A DNA stretch of 12,538 bases from Bacillota bacterium (lineage in GTDB: Bacteria; Bacillota; Clostridia; Lachnospirales; Lachnospiraceae), in assembly GCA_023398615.1 (NCBI GenBank), contig JAEWSD010000087.1, forward strand, positions 1 through 12,538, written 5' to 3'. Below the pieces are notes generated by a model that made no database searches, was not told where the DNA came from, and saw only the letters and a program-made list of their open reading frames with translations. How positions within the stretch are numbered: the first letter of the stretch is position 1; every line of letters starts with the position of its first letter. Both the position numbers and the translations under genes were made by a program. This document shows positions 1 through 7,482 of this stretch, piece by piece.

Positions 1-10
1 AAAAATTTAA

Positions 11-38
11 TTGACACCCGGCAGATAATGTGTATAAT
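11..38 (+). promoter_or_regulatory. Sigma-A-type promoter of the regulator-potABCD operon
   Basis: The -35 box TTGACA (11-16) is a perfect consensus. The -10 box TATAAT (33-38) is also perfect, with a 16-bp spacer. Transcription should begin near position 45, about 55 nt before the GTG start of the first gene. Such a strong core promoter usually needs repression, which fits the dyads directly downstream. Confidence 0.85.
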
Positions 39-42
39 AAAA

Positions 43-69
43 AGTGTTGTCTGTTTAGCAACACTAAAC
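43..69. promoter_or_regulatory. Overlapping inverted repeats, candidate operator for the XRE regulator
   Basis: Two perfect dyads overlap here. AGTGTTG (43-49) pairs with CAACACT (59-65), and GTTTAG (53-58) pairs with CTAAAC (64-69). They cover the expected transcription start immediately after the -10 box, where a bound repressor would block initiation. XRE-cupin regulators commonly control their own operon, so autoregulation by the adjacent gene is the simplest reading. That is inference. A 5'-UTR hairpin is the alternative. Confidence 0.5.
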
Positions 70-100
70 TTGAAGTTTATTTTTATTAAGGAGGGATTTC

Positions 101-640
101 GTGAAGATCGGAGAAAAAATAAAAGAACTGCGTGTACAAAAAAGCCTGACACAGGAAGAACTGGCAGACAGGGCGGAATTGTCGAAAGGGTTTATCTCCC
201 AGCTGGAAAGAGATCTGACTTCCCCTTCCATTGCCACGTTGGTGGACATCCTGCAATGTCTCGGAACCAACCTGGAAGAATTCTTTTCCGATACCTCCGC
301 CGAACAGGTTGTGTTTAAGAAAACAGACCATTTTGAAAAATACGACAGTGAACTGAAGAACAGGATAAAATGGATTATCCCGAACGCACAAAAGAATATG
401 CTGGAACCCATACTTCTGACCCTCGATCCGGGCGGTTCGACATACCCGGACAATCCGCATGAAGGAGAAGAATTCGGTTACGTACTTAGCGGAAGCATTA
501 CGCTTCATATCGGCAATAAGTCATATAAAGCTAAAAAAGGTGAGTCATTCTATTTTAAAGCAGGTAAAAAGCATTATATAACCACATCGGAAAAGCAAGG
601 TGCCTCCCTGATATGGGTTTCGACTCCGCCCAGTTTTTAA
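101..640 (+). CDS. XRE-family regulator with C-terminal cupin domain (PuuR-like polyamine operon regulator)
   Basis: This is a 179-residue cytoplasmic DNA-binding protein. The N-terminal helix-turn-helix spans about residues 6-60, with the core TQEELADRAELSKGFISQLE at 17-36, typical of the XRE/HTH_3 family. The C-terminal half (about 100-175) is a small-molecule-binding cupin: residues 119-131 give PHEGEEFGYVLSG and a second strand motif lies near KKGESFYFKAGKKH (145-158). The start is GTG at 101, chosen because AAGGAGGG (88-95) lies 5 nt upstream. It is the first gene of a likely five-gene operon, 39 nt before potA with no terminator between. XRE-cupin proteins at the head of potABCD loci are known in Firmicutes. 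Control of polyamine uptake in response to a bound polyamine is inferred from context. Ligand and repressor/activator mode are not visible. Confidence 0.88.
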   Translation: MKIGEKIKELRVQKSLTQEELADRAELSKGFISQLERDLTSPSIATLVDILQCLGTNLEEFFSDTSAEQVVFKKTDHFEKYDSELKNRIKWIIPNAQKNMLEPILLTLDPGGSTYPDNPHEGEEFGYVLSGSITLHIGNKSYKAKKGESFYFKAGKKHYITTSEKQGASLIWVSTPPSF

Positions 641-679
641 TGAACCGCCGGAAATATTTTATACACAGGAGGACATATT

Positions 680-1759
680 ATGGCCGAAAATAAACTGATT
701 GATCTGATAGATATCACAAAAACCTACGGTGAAAATACCGTACTGGATTCCCTTAACCTCTATATCAGGGAAAATGAATTTCTTACCCTGCTCGGGCCAA
801 GCGGCTGCGGTAAGACCACCACTTTAAGAATCATCGGCGGTTTTGAAAATCCGGATTCCGGAAAAGTGGTCTTCCATGATAAAGATATCACAAATCTTTC
901 CCCGAATGAAAGACAGCTGAATACCGTCTTTCAAAAGTATGCCCTGTTTTCCCACATGACGATCGCCGAAAATATAGCGTTCGGATTAAAAATAAAGAAA
1001 AAAAGCAAAGCTTATATAAATGATAAAATTAAATATGCGCTTAAGCTGGTGAACCTGGAAGGCTTTGAGAACCGCAACCCGGAATCGTTAAGCGGCGGCC
1101 AGCAGCAAAGGATCGCCATAGCCAGGGCAATCGTAAACGAACCAAAGGTACTGCTGCTTGACGAACCGCTCGGAGCACTGGATCTTAAATTAAGACAGGA
1201 TATGCAGTACGAGCTGATACGCCTGAAAAATGAGCTGGGCATTACCTTTGTCTATGTAACTCACGATCAGGAAGAGGCTTTAACCATGTCCGATACCATT
1301 GTCGTTATGAACCAGGGATATATCCAGCAGGTAGGAACTCCCGAAATGATATACAACGAGCCTAAGAATGCTTTCGTTGCCGATTTTATCGGTGAAAGCA
1401 ATATTATTCCGGCAACCATGATAGAGGACAGACTGGTAAATATACTGGGTGCGAATTTTTCCTGTGTGGACGAAGGATTCGGCAGAAACAAGCCTGTGGA
1501 TGTAGTAATACGCCCCGAAGATATCGACCTGGTAAAGCCCGAAGACGGAATCATAAAAGGAAGGGTAACTTCGTTGATATTTAAAGGTGTGCATTACGAA
1601 ATGGATGTTATGGCAAACGGCCATGAATGGCTGGTTCACAGCACCGATCTTGCTGCGGTAGGAAGTGAGGTCGGAATTTCCGTAAACCCTTTCGATATCC
1701 AGATTATGAACCGGCCGGAATCGGAGGATGAAAAGGCGGTGGTTACAAATGAACAGTAA
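680..1759 (+). CDS. potA: Spermidine/putrescine ABC transporter ATP-binding protein PotA
   Basis: This 359-residue peripheral membrane ATPase energises polyamine import. All nucleotide-binding elements are present in order: Walker A GPSGCGKT (39-46), Q-loop Gln85, ABC signature LSGGQQQR (137-144), Walker B LLLDEP (158-163), D-loop GALD (165-168) and the switch histidine His195 in THDQEE. The C-terminal part (about 240-345) fits the TOBE regulatory domain of the PotA/MalK class. AGGAGG at 667-672 sits 7 nt before the ATG. Its end overlaps potB by 11 nt, which suggests translational coupling. ATPase sequence alone does not fully separate polyamine from other importers. The assignment rests on the PotB, PotC and PotD partners downstream. 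Confidence 0.93.
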   Translation: MAENKLIDLIDITKTYGENTVLDSLNLYIRENEFLTLLGPSGCGKTTTLRIIGGFENPDSGKVVFHDKDITNLSPNERQLNTVFQKYALFSHMTIAENIAFGLKIKKKSKAYINDKIKYALKLVNLEGFENRNPESLSGGQQQRIAIARAIVNEPKVLLLDEPLGALDLKLRQDMQYELIRLKNELGITFVYVTHDQEEALTMSDTIVVMNQGYIQQVGTPEMIYNEPKNAFVADFIGESNIIPATMIEDRLVNILGANFSCVDEGFGRNKPVDVVIRPEDIDLVKPEDGIIKGRVTSLIFKGVHYEMDVMANGHEWLVHSTDLAAVGSEVGISVNPFDIQIMNRPESEDEKAVVTNEQ

Positions 1760-2570
1760 GAAATGGATGGCTTATCCTTATCTGATATGGATGGCTGCAT
1801 TTATCATCATCCCCTTGCTGATCATCGTCTATTATGGTGTGACGGCAAAGGAAGGCGGCGGCTTCACGTTAGACAATATAACGCTGATTTCAAACACAAT
1901 CAACCGTCAGGCGTTGTGGCTGTCCTTAAAGCTGTCCGTTATAAGTACATTGATCTGCCTGGTGCTTGCCTATCCGCTGGCCATGATACTAAACGGCATG
2001 AATAAAAAAAGCGACAGCTTTATCGTCATGATATTCATACTGCCGATGTGGATGAACTTCCTGCTCAGGACTCTTGCATGGCAGAACATACTGGAGAAAA
2101 CCGGAGTCATTAACACCCTGCTTGAATTCCTGCATTTACCGCCCCAGACAATCATCAATACTCCCAGTGCCATAATATTCGGTATGGTTTATAATTTTCT
2201 CCCCTTTATGGTACTGCCGATCTATAATGTCCTGATTAAGATCAGCCACGATACCATTGATGCAGCCAGGGATCTGGGTGCAAACAGCTTCCAGACCTTT
2301 ATCAAGATAATTCTGCCGCTCAGCCTGCCCGGTGTAATCAGCGGCATAACTATGGTATTCGTACCGTCCTTAACCACCTTTGTAATATCGGAGATTCTGG
2401 GCGGCAGCAAGGTCGTACTGATCGGAAATGTCATCGAGCAGCAGTTCAAAACCATGAACAACTGGCACACCGGTTCGGGGCTTTCCCTGGTTTTAATGAT
2501 ATTTATCCTGATCAGCATGGCCATATTAGCGAAATATGACAAGAACCCGGAGGGTAAAAGCGTATGGTAA
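1749..2570 (+). CDS. potB: Spermidine/putrescine ABC transporter permease PotB
   Basis: This 273-residue inner-membrane permease has about six hydrophobic segments (roughly 9-30, 57-82, 90-110, 140-163, 194-216 and 245-262). The cytoplasmic EAA loop that docks the ATPase is at 171-196 (DAARDLGANS, then ILPLSLPGV). An ATG at 1728 is in frame, but its only Shine-Dalgarno-like GGAGG abuts it with no spacing. The ATG at 1749 has AAGGCGGT (1733-1740) at 8 nt and leaves a normal PotB N-terminus, so I chose it. The gene overlaps potA by 11 nt and potC by 7 nt. It pairs with PotC to form the transmembrane pore. Confidence 0.9.
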   Translation: MNSKKWMAYPYLIWMAAFIIIPLLIIVYYGVTAKEGGGFTLDNITLISNTINRQALWLSLKLSVISTLICLVLAYPLAMILNGMNKKSDSFIVMIFILPMWMNFLLRTLAWQNILEKTGVINTLLEFLHLPPQTIINTPSAIIFGMVYNFLPFMVLPIYNVLIKISHDTIDAARDLGANSFQTFIKIILPLSLPGVISGITMVFVPSLTTFVISEILGGSKVVLIGNVIEQQFKTMNNWHTGSGLSLVLMIFILISMAILAKYDKNPEGKSVW

Positions 2571-3364
2571 AAAGAATCGCACAAAAAATTTATATCGGGG
2601 TTATCCTGCTGTTTTTATATGCCCCCATTCTTATACTTATTATACTCTCCTTTAATAAGTCCAAATCCCGCTCAAAATGGGGCGGTTTTACTTTCAAATG
2701 GTATCAGGAGCTGTTTCAGAATGATGATATTATCAATGCTCTTTATACAACTCTGCTGATAGCGTTTCTGTCCGCATTCATTGCCACCGTCATCGGAGTT
2801 GCGGCTTCCCTTGCCATGAACAACATGAAACGCTTACCGAAATCCGTTCTGATGGGAATCACCAATATTCCCATGCTGAACGCGGATATTGTAACAGGGA
2901 TATCCCTTATGCTGCTCTTTGTAGTGCTTCATTTTACCTTGGGCTTTTCCAGTGTTTTAATGGCACATATTACCTTTAACATCCCTTATGTTATCCTGAG
3001 TGTAATGCCTAAGCTGAAGCAGCTTAACAAAAGCACCTATGAAGCGGCCCTCGATCTTGGAGCCTCGCGGAATTATGCTTTCTTCAAGGTAGTATTGCCG
3101 GATATCTTCCCGGGTGTCTTATCCGGTTTCCTTCTGGCATTTACCATGTCATTGGATGACTTTGTTATTACTCACTTTACAAAAGGTGCTTCCATCGATA
3201 CACTTTCTACCAAGATTTATACGGAGGTACGCAAGGGAATCAAACCGGAAATGTACGCGCTCTCTACCCTGCTCTTTATCGCAGTCATTCTGCTGCTGGT
3301 GATCATTAACCGCCGTAACGATAAATTAAAGAGTCCGGTAAGTAATGAGGGAAAGACCGCGTAA
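2564..3364 (+). CDS. potC: Spermidine/putrescine ABC transporter permease PotC
   Basis: This 266-residue integral membrane protein is the second pore subunit. Hydrophobic segments lie at about 8-30, 60-85, 98-123, 129-148, 183-203 and 232-249. The EAA loop is at 160-185 (EAALDLGASRNYAFFKVVLP, then PGV), and the SLDDFVITHF stretch (196-205) is characteristic of PotC-type permeases. The ATG overlaps the end of potB by 7 nt, with GGAGGG (2549-2554) 9 nt upstream, so translation is probably coupled. The charged tail after residue 250 is cytoplasmic. Family and operon context agree. Preference for spermidine or putrescine cannot be read from the permease. Confidence 0.92.
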   Translation: MVKRIAQKIYIGVILLFLYAPILILIILSFNKSKSRSKWGGFTFKWYQELFQNDDIINALYTTLLIAFLSAFIATVIGVAASLAMNNMKRLPKSVLMGITNIPMLNADIVTGISLMLLFVVLHFTLGFSSVLMAHITFNIPYVILSVMPKLKQLNKSTYEAALDLGASRNYAFFKVVLPDIFPGVLSGFLLAFTMSLDDFVITHFTKGASIDTLSTKIYTEVRKGIKPEMYALSTLLFIAVILLLVIINRRNDKLKSPVSNEGKTA

Positions 3365-3398
3365 TAATAAAAAAATCAACACATAAAGGAGGATGCTC

Positions 3399-4466
3399 AT
3401 GAAAAAATTCACAGCAATAATGCTGCTGGCGATTATCGCCATAACGGGCCTGACCGGCTGCCAAAAGAAAAATGTCCCGACTGTCTATGTTTATAACTGG
3501 GGAGAATATATCGATCCGGAGGTCAGAGACCTGTTCGAGGAGGAGACCGGAATTAAGGTGGAATACGATGAATTCGTCGAGAATGAAGACATGTATCCCG
3601 TTATCAAAACAGGTTCCGTGAAATATGATGTCGTATGCCCGTCTGATTATATGATACAGAAAATGCTTGATGAGGATATGCTCGCGGAAATCAATTTTGA
3701 CAATGTCCCGAATGTAAAGAATATAGACCCTGCTTATCTTAAGAATGCGGAGGAATTCGACCCCGGCAACAAATACAGTGTCCCTTACTGCTGGGGAACA
3801 CTTGGCATCCTGTATAACAAATCCATGATCAAAACAAAGATTGACAGCTGGGGCGCCCTGTTTGACAAGGATTTCATGGATGCAAACGGATATACCGGCG
3901 AAGTCCTTATGATAAACAGCGTCAGGGATGCTTTCGGCATTGCCCTGTCCTATCTCGGATATCCGATCAATTCGACCGACGAAACTCAGCTTGAGGAAGC
4001 TAAAAAGCTGCTTCAGGAACAGTTCCCGCTTGTTGACTCCTATGTCGTTGACCAGGTGCGCGACAAGATGATCGGCGGTGATAACCCGATCGGAGTTATT
4101 TATTCCGGCGAAGCCATCTACACACAGAGGGAAAACCCGGATCTGGAATATGTCGTTCCGAAAGAGGGCTCAAATGTATGGATCGATGCCTGGGTTATTC
4201 CCAAAAACGCCCCGAATAAAGAGTATGCCGAAGAATGGATCAATTTTATGTGCGATCCGGAAATCGCCTTAAGGAACTTTGATTATATCACGTATTCCAC
4301 ACCAAACGCGGCGGCAAGAGATTTGATCGAGGATGAGGATATCAAAAACAGTACGATCGCTTTCCCTGACACTTCGATTCTGGACCGCTGCACGACCTAC
4401 CGTTATCTTGGAGAAGATGTAGAGAACCTGTATCTTAATAAATGGAATGAGGTAAAGACAAATTAA
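3399..4466 (+). CDS. potD: Polyamine-binding lipoprotein PotD
   Basis: This extracytoplasmic substrate-binding protein has 355 residues from the chosen start. The signal peptide has a KK n-region, a hydrophobic core at 5-16 and a lipobox LTGC with Cys21 as the lipidation site, so it is anchored to the outer face of the membrane. Family ligand-box residues are visible: YNWGEY (32-37; Trp34, Glu36, Tyr37) and WIDAW (261-265; Trp261, Asp263), matching the aromatic and acidic cage that holds the amine in PotD. An ATG at 3393 directly follows the AAAGGAGG box (3385-3392). The ATG at 3399 has proper 6-nt spacing and gives a standard MKK signal peptide. It is the last pot gene, and no clear terminator follows it. 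Confidence 0.92.
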   Translation: MKKFTAIMLLAIIAITGLTGCQKKNVPTVYVYNWGEYIDPEVRDLFEEETGIKVEYDEFVENEDMYPVIKTGSVKYDVVCPSDYMIQKMLDEDMLAEINFDNVPNVKNIDPAYLKNAEEFDPGNKYSVPYCWGTLGILYNKSMIKTKIDSWGALFDKDFMDANGYTGEVLMINSVRDAFGIALSYLGYPINSTDETQLEEAKKLLQEQFPLVDSYVVDQVRDKMIGGDNPIGVIYSGEAIYTQRENPDLEYVVPKEGSNVWIDAWVIPKNAPNKEYAEEWINFMCDPEIALRNFDYITYSTPNAAARDLIEDEDIKNSTIAFPDTSILDRCTTYRYLGEDVENLYLNKWNEVKTN

Positions 4467-4479
4467 TACCAAAATTTAC

Positions 4480-4508
4480 TTCACTTTTGATTTTATAAAT
4501 TGTATAAT
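4480..4508 (+). promoter_or_regulatory. Probable promoter of the AIM24-family gene
   Basis: TATAAT (4503-4508) is a perfect -10 box. The best-placed -35 is TTCACT (4480-4485) with a 17-bp spacer, matching four of six consensus positions. It lies just after the potD stop. The next gene therefore probably has its own start, although read-through from potD is also possible because no terminator intervenes. Confidence 0.6.
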
Positions 4509-4545
4509 GTAAGGGTAAATTACAAAATGAGGAGGTAATAATAGT

Positions 4546-5226
4546 ATGAGGTATGAAATTCAAGGGGAGCCCCTTCCCGTAGTAACCTGTTATGTCAATT
4601 CGGGGGAAACATTGATTACGGAAAGCGGATCAATGAGCTGGATGAGTTCTAATATGAAGATGGATACATCCACTAACGGAGGAATCGGAAAGGCATTGGG
4701 AAGAATGTTCTCCGGAGACTCCATATTCCAGAACAAGTACACAGCAACCGGCGGGGAAGGCATGATTGCCTTTGCATCAAGCTTTCCCGGATCTATAAGG
4801 GCCTTTGACATAACCCCGGGAAACAGTATGATAGTACAGAAATCCGCATTCCTGGCGTCTGAATCCAGTATTTCTTTGTCCATCCATTTTCAGAAGAAGC
4901 TGGGGGCCGGATTCTTTGGCGGGGAAGGTTTCATCATGCAGAAATTATCCGGAAACGGCACGGCCTTTGTGGAGATTGACGGCTTTGCCGTAGATTATGA
5001 TCTTAAGACCGGTGAATCCATGATAATTGATACCGGTTACCTGGCAGCAATGTCCGAAAGCTGTACACTTGAGATTCAAACCGTACCCGGTGTCAAGAAC
5101 ATGCTGTTCGGCGGAGAAGGAGTCTTTAACACGGTTGTTACCGGACCGGGAAAGATCGTTTTACAGACTATGCCGGTAAGCAATGTTGCAGCTACCTTAA
5201 GACCATTCTTTCCGTCCGCAAAATAA
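4546..5226 (+). CDS. AIM24/TIGR00266 family protein of unknown function
   Basis: This 226-residue protein is recognisable as the widespread AIM24 (DUF124, TIGR00266) family by its opening MRYEIQGEPLPVVTCYV, the SGSMSWM stretch (28-33) and glycine-rich beta repeats. An internal duplication is visible: FFGGEGF at 123-129 and LFGGEGV at 187-193 lie in equivalent strands, consistent with a beta-sandwich fold. It has no signal peptide or membrane segment, so it is probably cytoplasmic. GAGGAGGT (4529-4536) lies 9 nt before the ATG. The fungal namesake is mitochondrial, but the bacterial role is not established and I assign none. Its proximity to potABCD may be incidental. Confidence 0.85.
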   Translation: MRYEIQGEPLPVVTCYVNSGETLITESGSMSWMSSNMKMDTSTNGGIGKALGRMFSGDSIFQNKYTATGGEGMIAFASSFPGSIRAFDITPGNSMIVQKSAFLASESSISLSIHFQKKLGAGFFGGEGFIMQKLSGNGTAFVEIDGFAVDYDLKTGESMIIDTGYLAAMSESCTLEIQTVPGVKNMLFGGEGVFNTVVTGPGKIVLQTMPVSNVAATLRPFFPSAK

Positions 5227-5236
5227 TTGATACATA

Positions 5237-5283
5237 AGAGCCGCAACCGGTGCCAATATGGGAAAGGCACCGGCCGCGGCTCT
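5237..5283. terminator. Bidirectional hairpin terminator between convergent genes
   Basis: AGAGCCGC (5237-5244) pairs with GCGGCTCT (5276-5283), and CCGGTGCC (5247-5254) pairs with GGCACCGG (5266-5273). A 2x2 internal mismatch separates the two stems and an 11-nt loop caps them. The GC-rich 16-bp stem lies between the AIM24-family stop and the dehydrogenase stop. The flanks are A/T-rich but without a long T run, so efficiency in each direction is uncertain. Confidence 0.7.
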
Positions 5284-5284
5284 A

Positions 5285-6241
5285 TTAATTTACAATATTG
5301 CGGGCTTCCCCTTTCAGATAGGCCTCAACATTCTTATATACCTCTTTCACACACCGGATTCTTGCTTCCACCGTTGCCCACGCAATGTGAGGGGTGATAA
5401 TCAATTTTGTGCTGTCTTTTACGGCTAACAGCGGATTATCCGGCAGCATCGGCTCCACCTTGATCACATCAAGGCCGGCACCTGCAATCATACCTGACTC
5501 CAAAGCTTCTGTCAGGGCTTCCTCATTCACAATCGGCCCCCTGCCCAAATTAAGCAGGACAGCAGATTTCTTCATTTTACATAACGCCGCTTTATCTATC
5601 AGGTTCTCCGTATCCCGGTTTAAAGGGGCATGAATAGATATAATATCCGAACTCCCAAGCAGGGTATCAAAATCTACCCGTTTATAAGACGGATCACTGT
5701 TCTTCCCGGAAGTTGAATAATAGATAACATTGCATCCGAAAGCTCCGGCAACATCCGCAACACTCCGTCCTATCTCTCCTAGCCCGATGATCCCCCATGT
5801 CTTCCCGTAAAGCTCATGAAAGCTCTTATCAAAACGACTGAATATATCACTTCTTGCATAATCGCCGCTTTTCACGAATTGATCGTAAAAGGAAAGCTTC
5901 TCATAAACATAGAACAGCAAGGCAAAGGTATGCTGAACTACGGACCGGGTAGAATAGCTCTTTACATTGGCAACCGTTATATTTCTGCTGTTCGTGTAGT
6001 CAAAATCCACAATATTGGTTCCTGTTCCCGTAACGCATATCAGCTTAAGCCGGCCGGCCTTATGCAGCGTTTCCGCATTCATCGGGATCTTATTCACAAT
6101 AATAATATCCGCGTCCTTCACACGCTCCGAATTCTCTTCAGGGACTGATTTGCTGTATCGTACCACCTCACCGAATTTATCAAACCCCGATAAATCCATA
6201 TCGGCTCCCAGTGTATCTGTTTCCATGAAAACAATCTTCAT
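5285..6241 (-). CDS. D-isomer-specific 2-hydroxyacid dehydrogenase (NAD-dependent)
   Basis: This 318-residue cytoplasmic oxidoreductase interconverts a 2-hydroxyacid and a 2-oxoacid with NAD(H). The nucleotide-binding motif GLGEIG (153-158) starts the Rossmann domain. The catalytic triad of the family is complete: Arg234 in NLGRGP, Glu263 in KVEP and His285 in TPHIAWAT. The TPHIAWAT stretch resembles hydroxypyruvate/glycerate dehydrogenases more than D-lactate enzymes, but the substrate cannot be settled here. The ORF extends upstream to 6355 inside trpS. The start at 6241 is preferred because it has a purine-rich AGAAGGA site just upstream and gives the normal family N-terminus. It lies 31 nt after trpS with no terminator, so it is probably co-transcribed. 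Confidence 0.9.
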   Translation of the reverse strand: MKIVFMETDTLGADMDLSGFDKFGEVVRYSKSVPEENSERVKDADIIIVNKIPMNAETLHKAGRLKLICVTGTGTNIVDFDYTNSRNITVANVKSYSTRSVVQHTFALLFYVYEKLSFYDQFVKSGDYARSDIFSRFDKSFHELYGKTWGIIGLGEIGRSVADVAGAFGCNVIYYSTSGKNSDPSYKRVDFDTLLGSSDIISIHAPLNRDTENLIDKAALCKMKKSAVLLNLGRGPIVNEEALTEALESGMIAGAGLDVIKVEPMLPDNPLLAVKDSTKLIITPHIAWATVEARIRCVKEVYKNVEAYLKGEARNIVN

Positions 6242-6272
6242 TTGATCCTTCTTACCTTTCCTTTGATGTATA

Positions 6273-7277
6273 TTAACGGAGCTTCTCCGGAAATCCCACT
6301 TTTTTCTGGACCTTACGCAAAGTCTTATTCGCATAGTAAGCTGCTTTCTCCGCATTGTCTTTTATGATACCGTCGATATATGCCTTATCCTTGGTAAGCT
6401 CGGCCACTCTGTCCTGGATCGGCTTCAGGGCAGACACCACCGCTTCCCCTACCGCAAGCTTGAAATCGCCGTAGCCTTTGCCTTCGAATTCCTTAACAAC
6501 CTCCTCAACCGGTTTATCAACGGCAGAGCTGTATATATCAATCAGATTTTTTATGCCCGGTTTATCCTCGGAATAGATAATCTCATTATCCGAATCCGTA
6601 ACGGCCCTTTTGAATTTACGGATAATGGTATCCGTATCATCCATAAGATATATGCTGGCATTTACATTTTCATCCGATTTCGACATTTTCTTTGAAGGAT
6701 CCTGCAGGCTCATGATTTTGGCTCCCACCTTGCCGATATAAGGTTCGGGAATCGTGAATACCTCTCCGTAAAGGTTATTAAACCGCTCCGCAATATCTCT
6801 CGCTATTTCAAGATGCTGCTTCTGATCTACACCGACCGGAACCACATCGGACTGGTAAAGCAGAATGTCTGCCGCCATTAACACCGGATACGTAAAGAGT
6901 CCGGCATTGATATTATCCGTATGCTTTGCGGATTTATCCTTAAACTGTGTCATCCTGCTAAGCTCACCCATATAGGTAAAACAGTTCAGTATCCAGCTTA
7001 ATTCTGCGTGTGCCGATACATGGGACTGATAATAAATACAATTCCTGACCGGATCAAGTCCTGCCGCAATATACAGAATCAATAAGGACCTGGCCCTTTT
7101 CCTGAGTTCGGCCGGATCCTGCCTGACGGTGATCGAGTGCAGATCCACTACCGAATAGAAACACTGGTACTCTTCGTCAAGAGTCACCCAGTTCTTTAAC
7201 GCTCCCAGATAGTTGCCCAGGGTAAGATTTCCCGTTGCCTGCATTCCGCTGAATAAAGTCTTTTTTCCGTCTAACAT
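6273..7277 (-). CDS. trpS: Tryptophanyl-tRNA synthetase
   Basis: This class I synthetase of 334 residues, the usual bacterial length, charges tRNA-Trp with tryptophan in the cytoplasm. The HIGH-equivalent motif is ATGNLTLGNYLG (14-25), where TLGN replaces HIGH as is normal for bacterial TrpRS. The second signature KKMSKS is at 196-201 with the following DEN. The LTYPVL-like segment FTYPVLMAADILLY (128-141) and VPVGVDQKQHLE (147-158) are also typical. The ATG at 7277 has AAAAGGAG (7286-7293) 8 nt upstream. The in-frame extension to 7451 runs through the leader RNA and is rejected. A small hairpin, CGGAG-AAG-CTCCG, overlaps the stop codon but lacks a T run. Confidence 0.95.
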   Translation of the reverse strand: MLDGKKTLFSGMQATGNLTLGNYLGALKNWVTLDEEYQCFYSVVDLHSITVRQDPAELRKRARSLLILYIAAGLDPVRNCIYYQSHVSAHAELSWILNCFTYMGELSRMTQFKDKSAKHTDNINAGLFTYPVLMAADILLYQSDVVPVGVDQKQHLEIARDIAERFNNLYGEVFTIPEPYIGKVGAKIMSLQDPSKKMSKSDENVNASIYLMDDTDTIIRKFKRAVTDSDNEIIYSEDKPGIKNLIDIYSSAVDKPVEEVVKEFEGKGYGDFKLAVGEAVVSALKPIQDRVAELTKDKAYIDGIIKDNAEKAAYYANKTLRKVQKKVGFPEKLR

Positions 7278-7417
7278 TTTATATACTCCTTTTACTGTTA
7301 ATTTGATCTTCCAAAAAAAAGCTTCCGCCACAGTAAAATCTACTGGGGCAAAAGCTGATATACTTCTGTGGCACCACCCTGCTTGGCGTACGACGCCGTT
7401 ACAATACTTTTTAATTG
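7278..7417 (-). promoter_or_regulatory. T-box-like trpS leader lacking Stem I
   Basis: In transcript order there is a small hairpin, GGCGU-CGU-ACGCC (7397-7385), in the position of Stem III. A T-box sequence AGGGUGGUGCCAC follows (7380-7368), close to the consensus AGGGUGGNACCGCG and including UGGU for pairing with the tRNA acceptor end. Next comes an intrinsic terminator. An antiterminator can form by pairing GGG with CCC and CAGAAG with CUUUUG, which uses the 5' arm of the terminator, so the two folds exclude each other. The predicted transcription start near 7416 leaves under 20 nt before the hairpin, so the specifier-bearing Stem I is absent. Confidence 0.7.
7313..7356 (-). terminator. 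Attenuator terminator in the trpS leader
   Basis: On the minus strand AGCTTTTGCC (7356-7347) pairs with GGCGGAAGCT (7329-7320), including G-U pairs. CAGTA/TACTG continues the stem above. Eight T residues follow (7320-7313). It is a classic intrinsic terminator located 36 nt before the trpS start, so it must be conditionally overridden for expression. Confidence 0.88.
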
Positions 7418-7422
7418 TTTTT

Positions 7423-7451
7423 AGTATATCTGCGTTATATATAAAAGTCAA
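7423..7451 (-). promoter_or_regulatory. Promoter of trpS
   Basis: On the minus strand, TTGACT (7451-7446) and TATACT (7428-7423) are separated by an ideal 17 bp. Each box has one mismatch or fewer to consensus. It places the RNA start near 7416 and defines the short leader. It is back to back with the luxS promoter about 32 bp away. Confidence 0.82.
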
Positions 7452-7482
7452 CCCCTATTTTGCTGCGTTCCATTCCATGTTT

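Noticed and set aside
1728..1748. Upstream ATG for potB
   Set aside because: The GGAGG directly abuts the ATG with no spacing. ATG 1749 has a near-consensus site at 8 nt.
6273..6290. Hairpin at the trpS stop codon as a terminator
   Set aside because: CGGAG/CTCCG is only 5 bp with no T run, and the next gene begins within 31 nt.
7363..7417. Trp leader-peptide attenuation in front of trpS
   Set aside because: The short leader before the terminator has no start codon with a ribosome binding site and no run of Trp codons. The TGG present belongs to the T-box sequence.
7278..7451. In-frame N-terminal extension of trpS to 7451
   Set aside because: It would translate the -10 region, T-box, and terminator. 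It also lacks a ribosome binding site, while ATG 7277 has AAAAGGAG at normal spacing and gives the usual TrpRS length.
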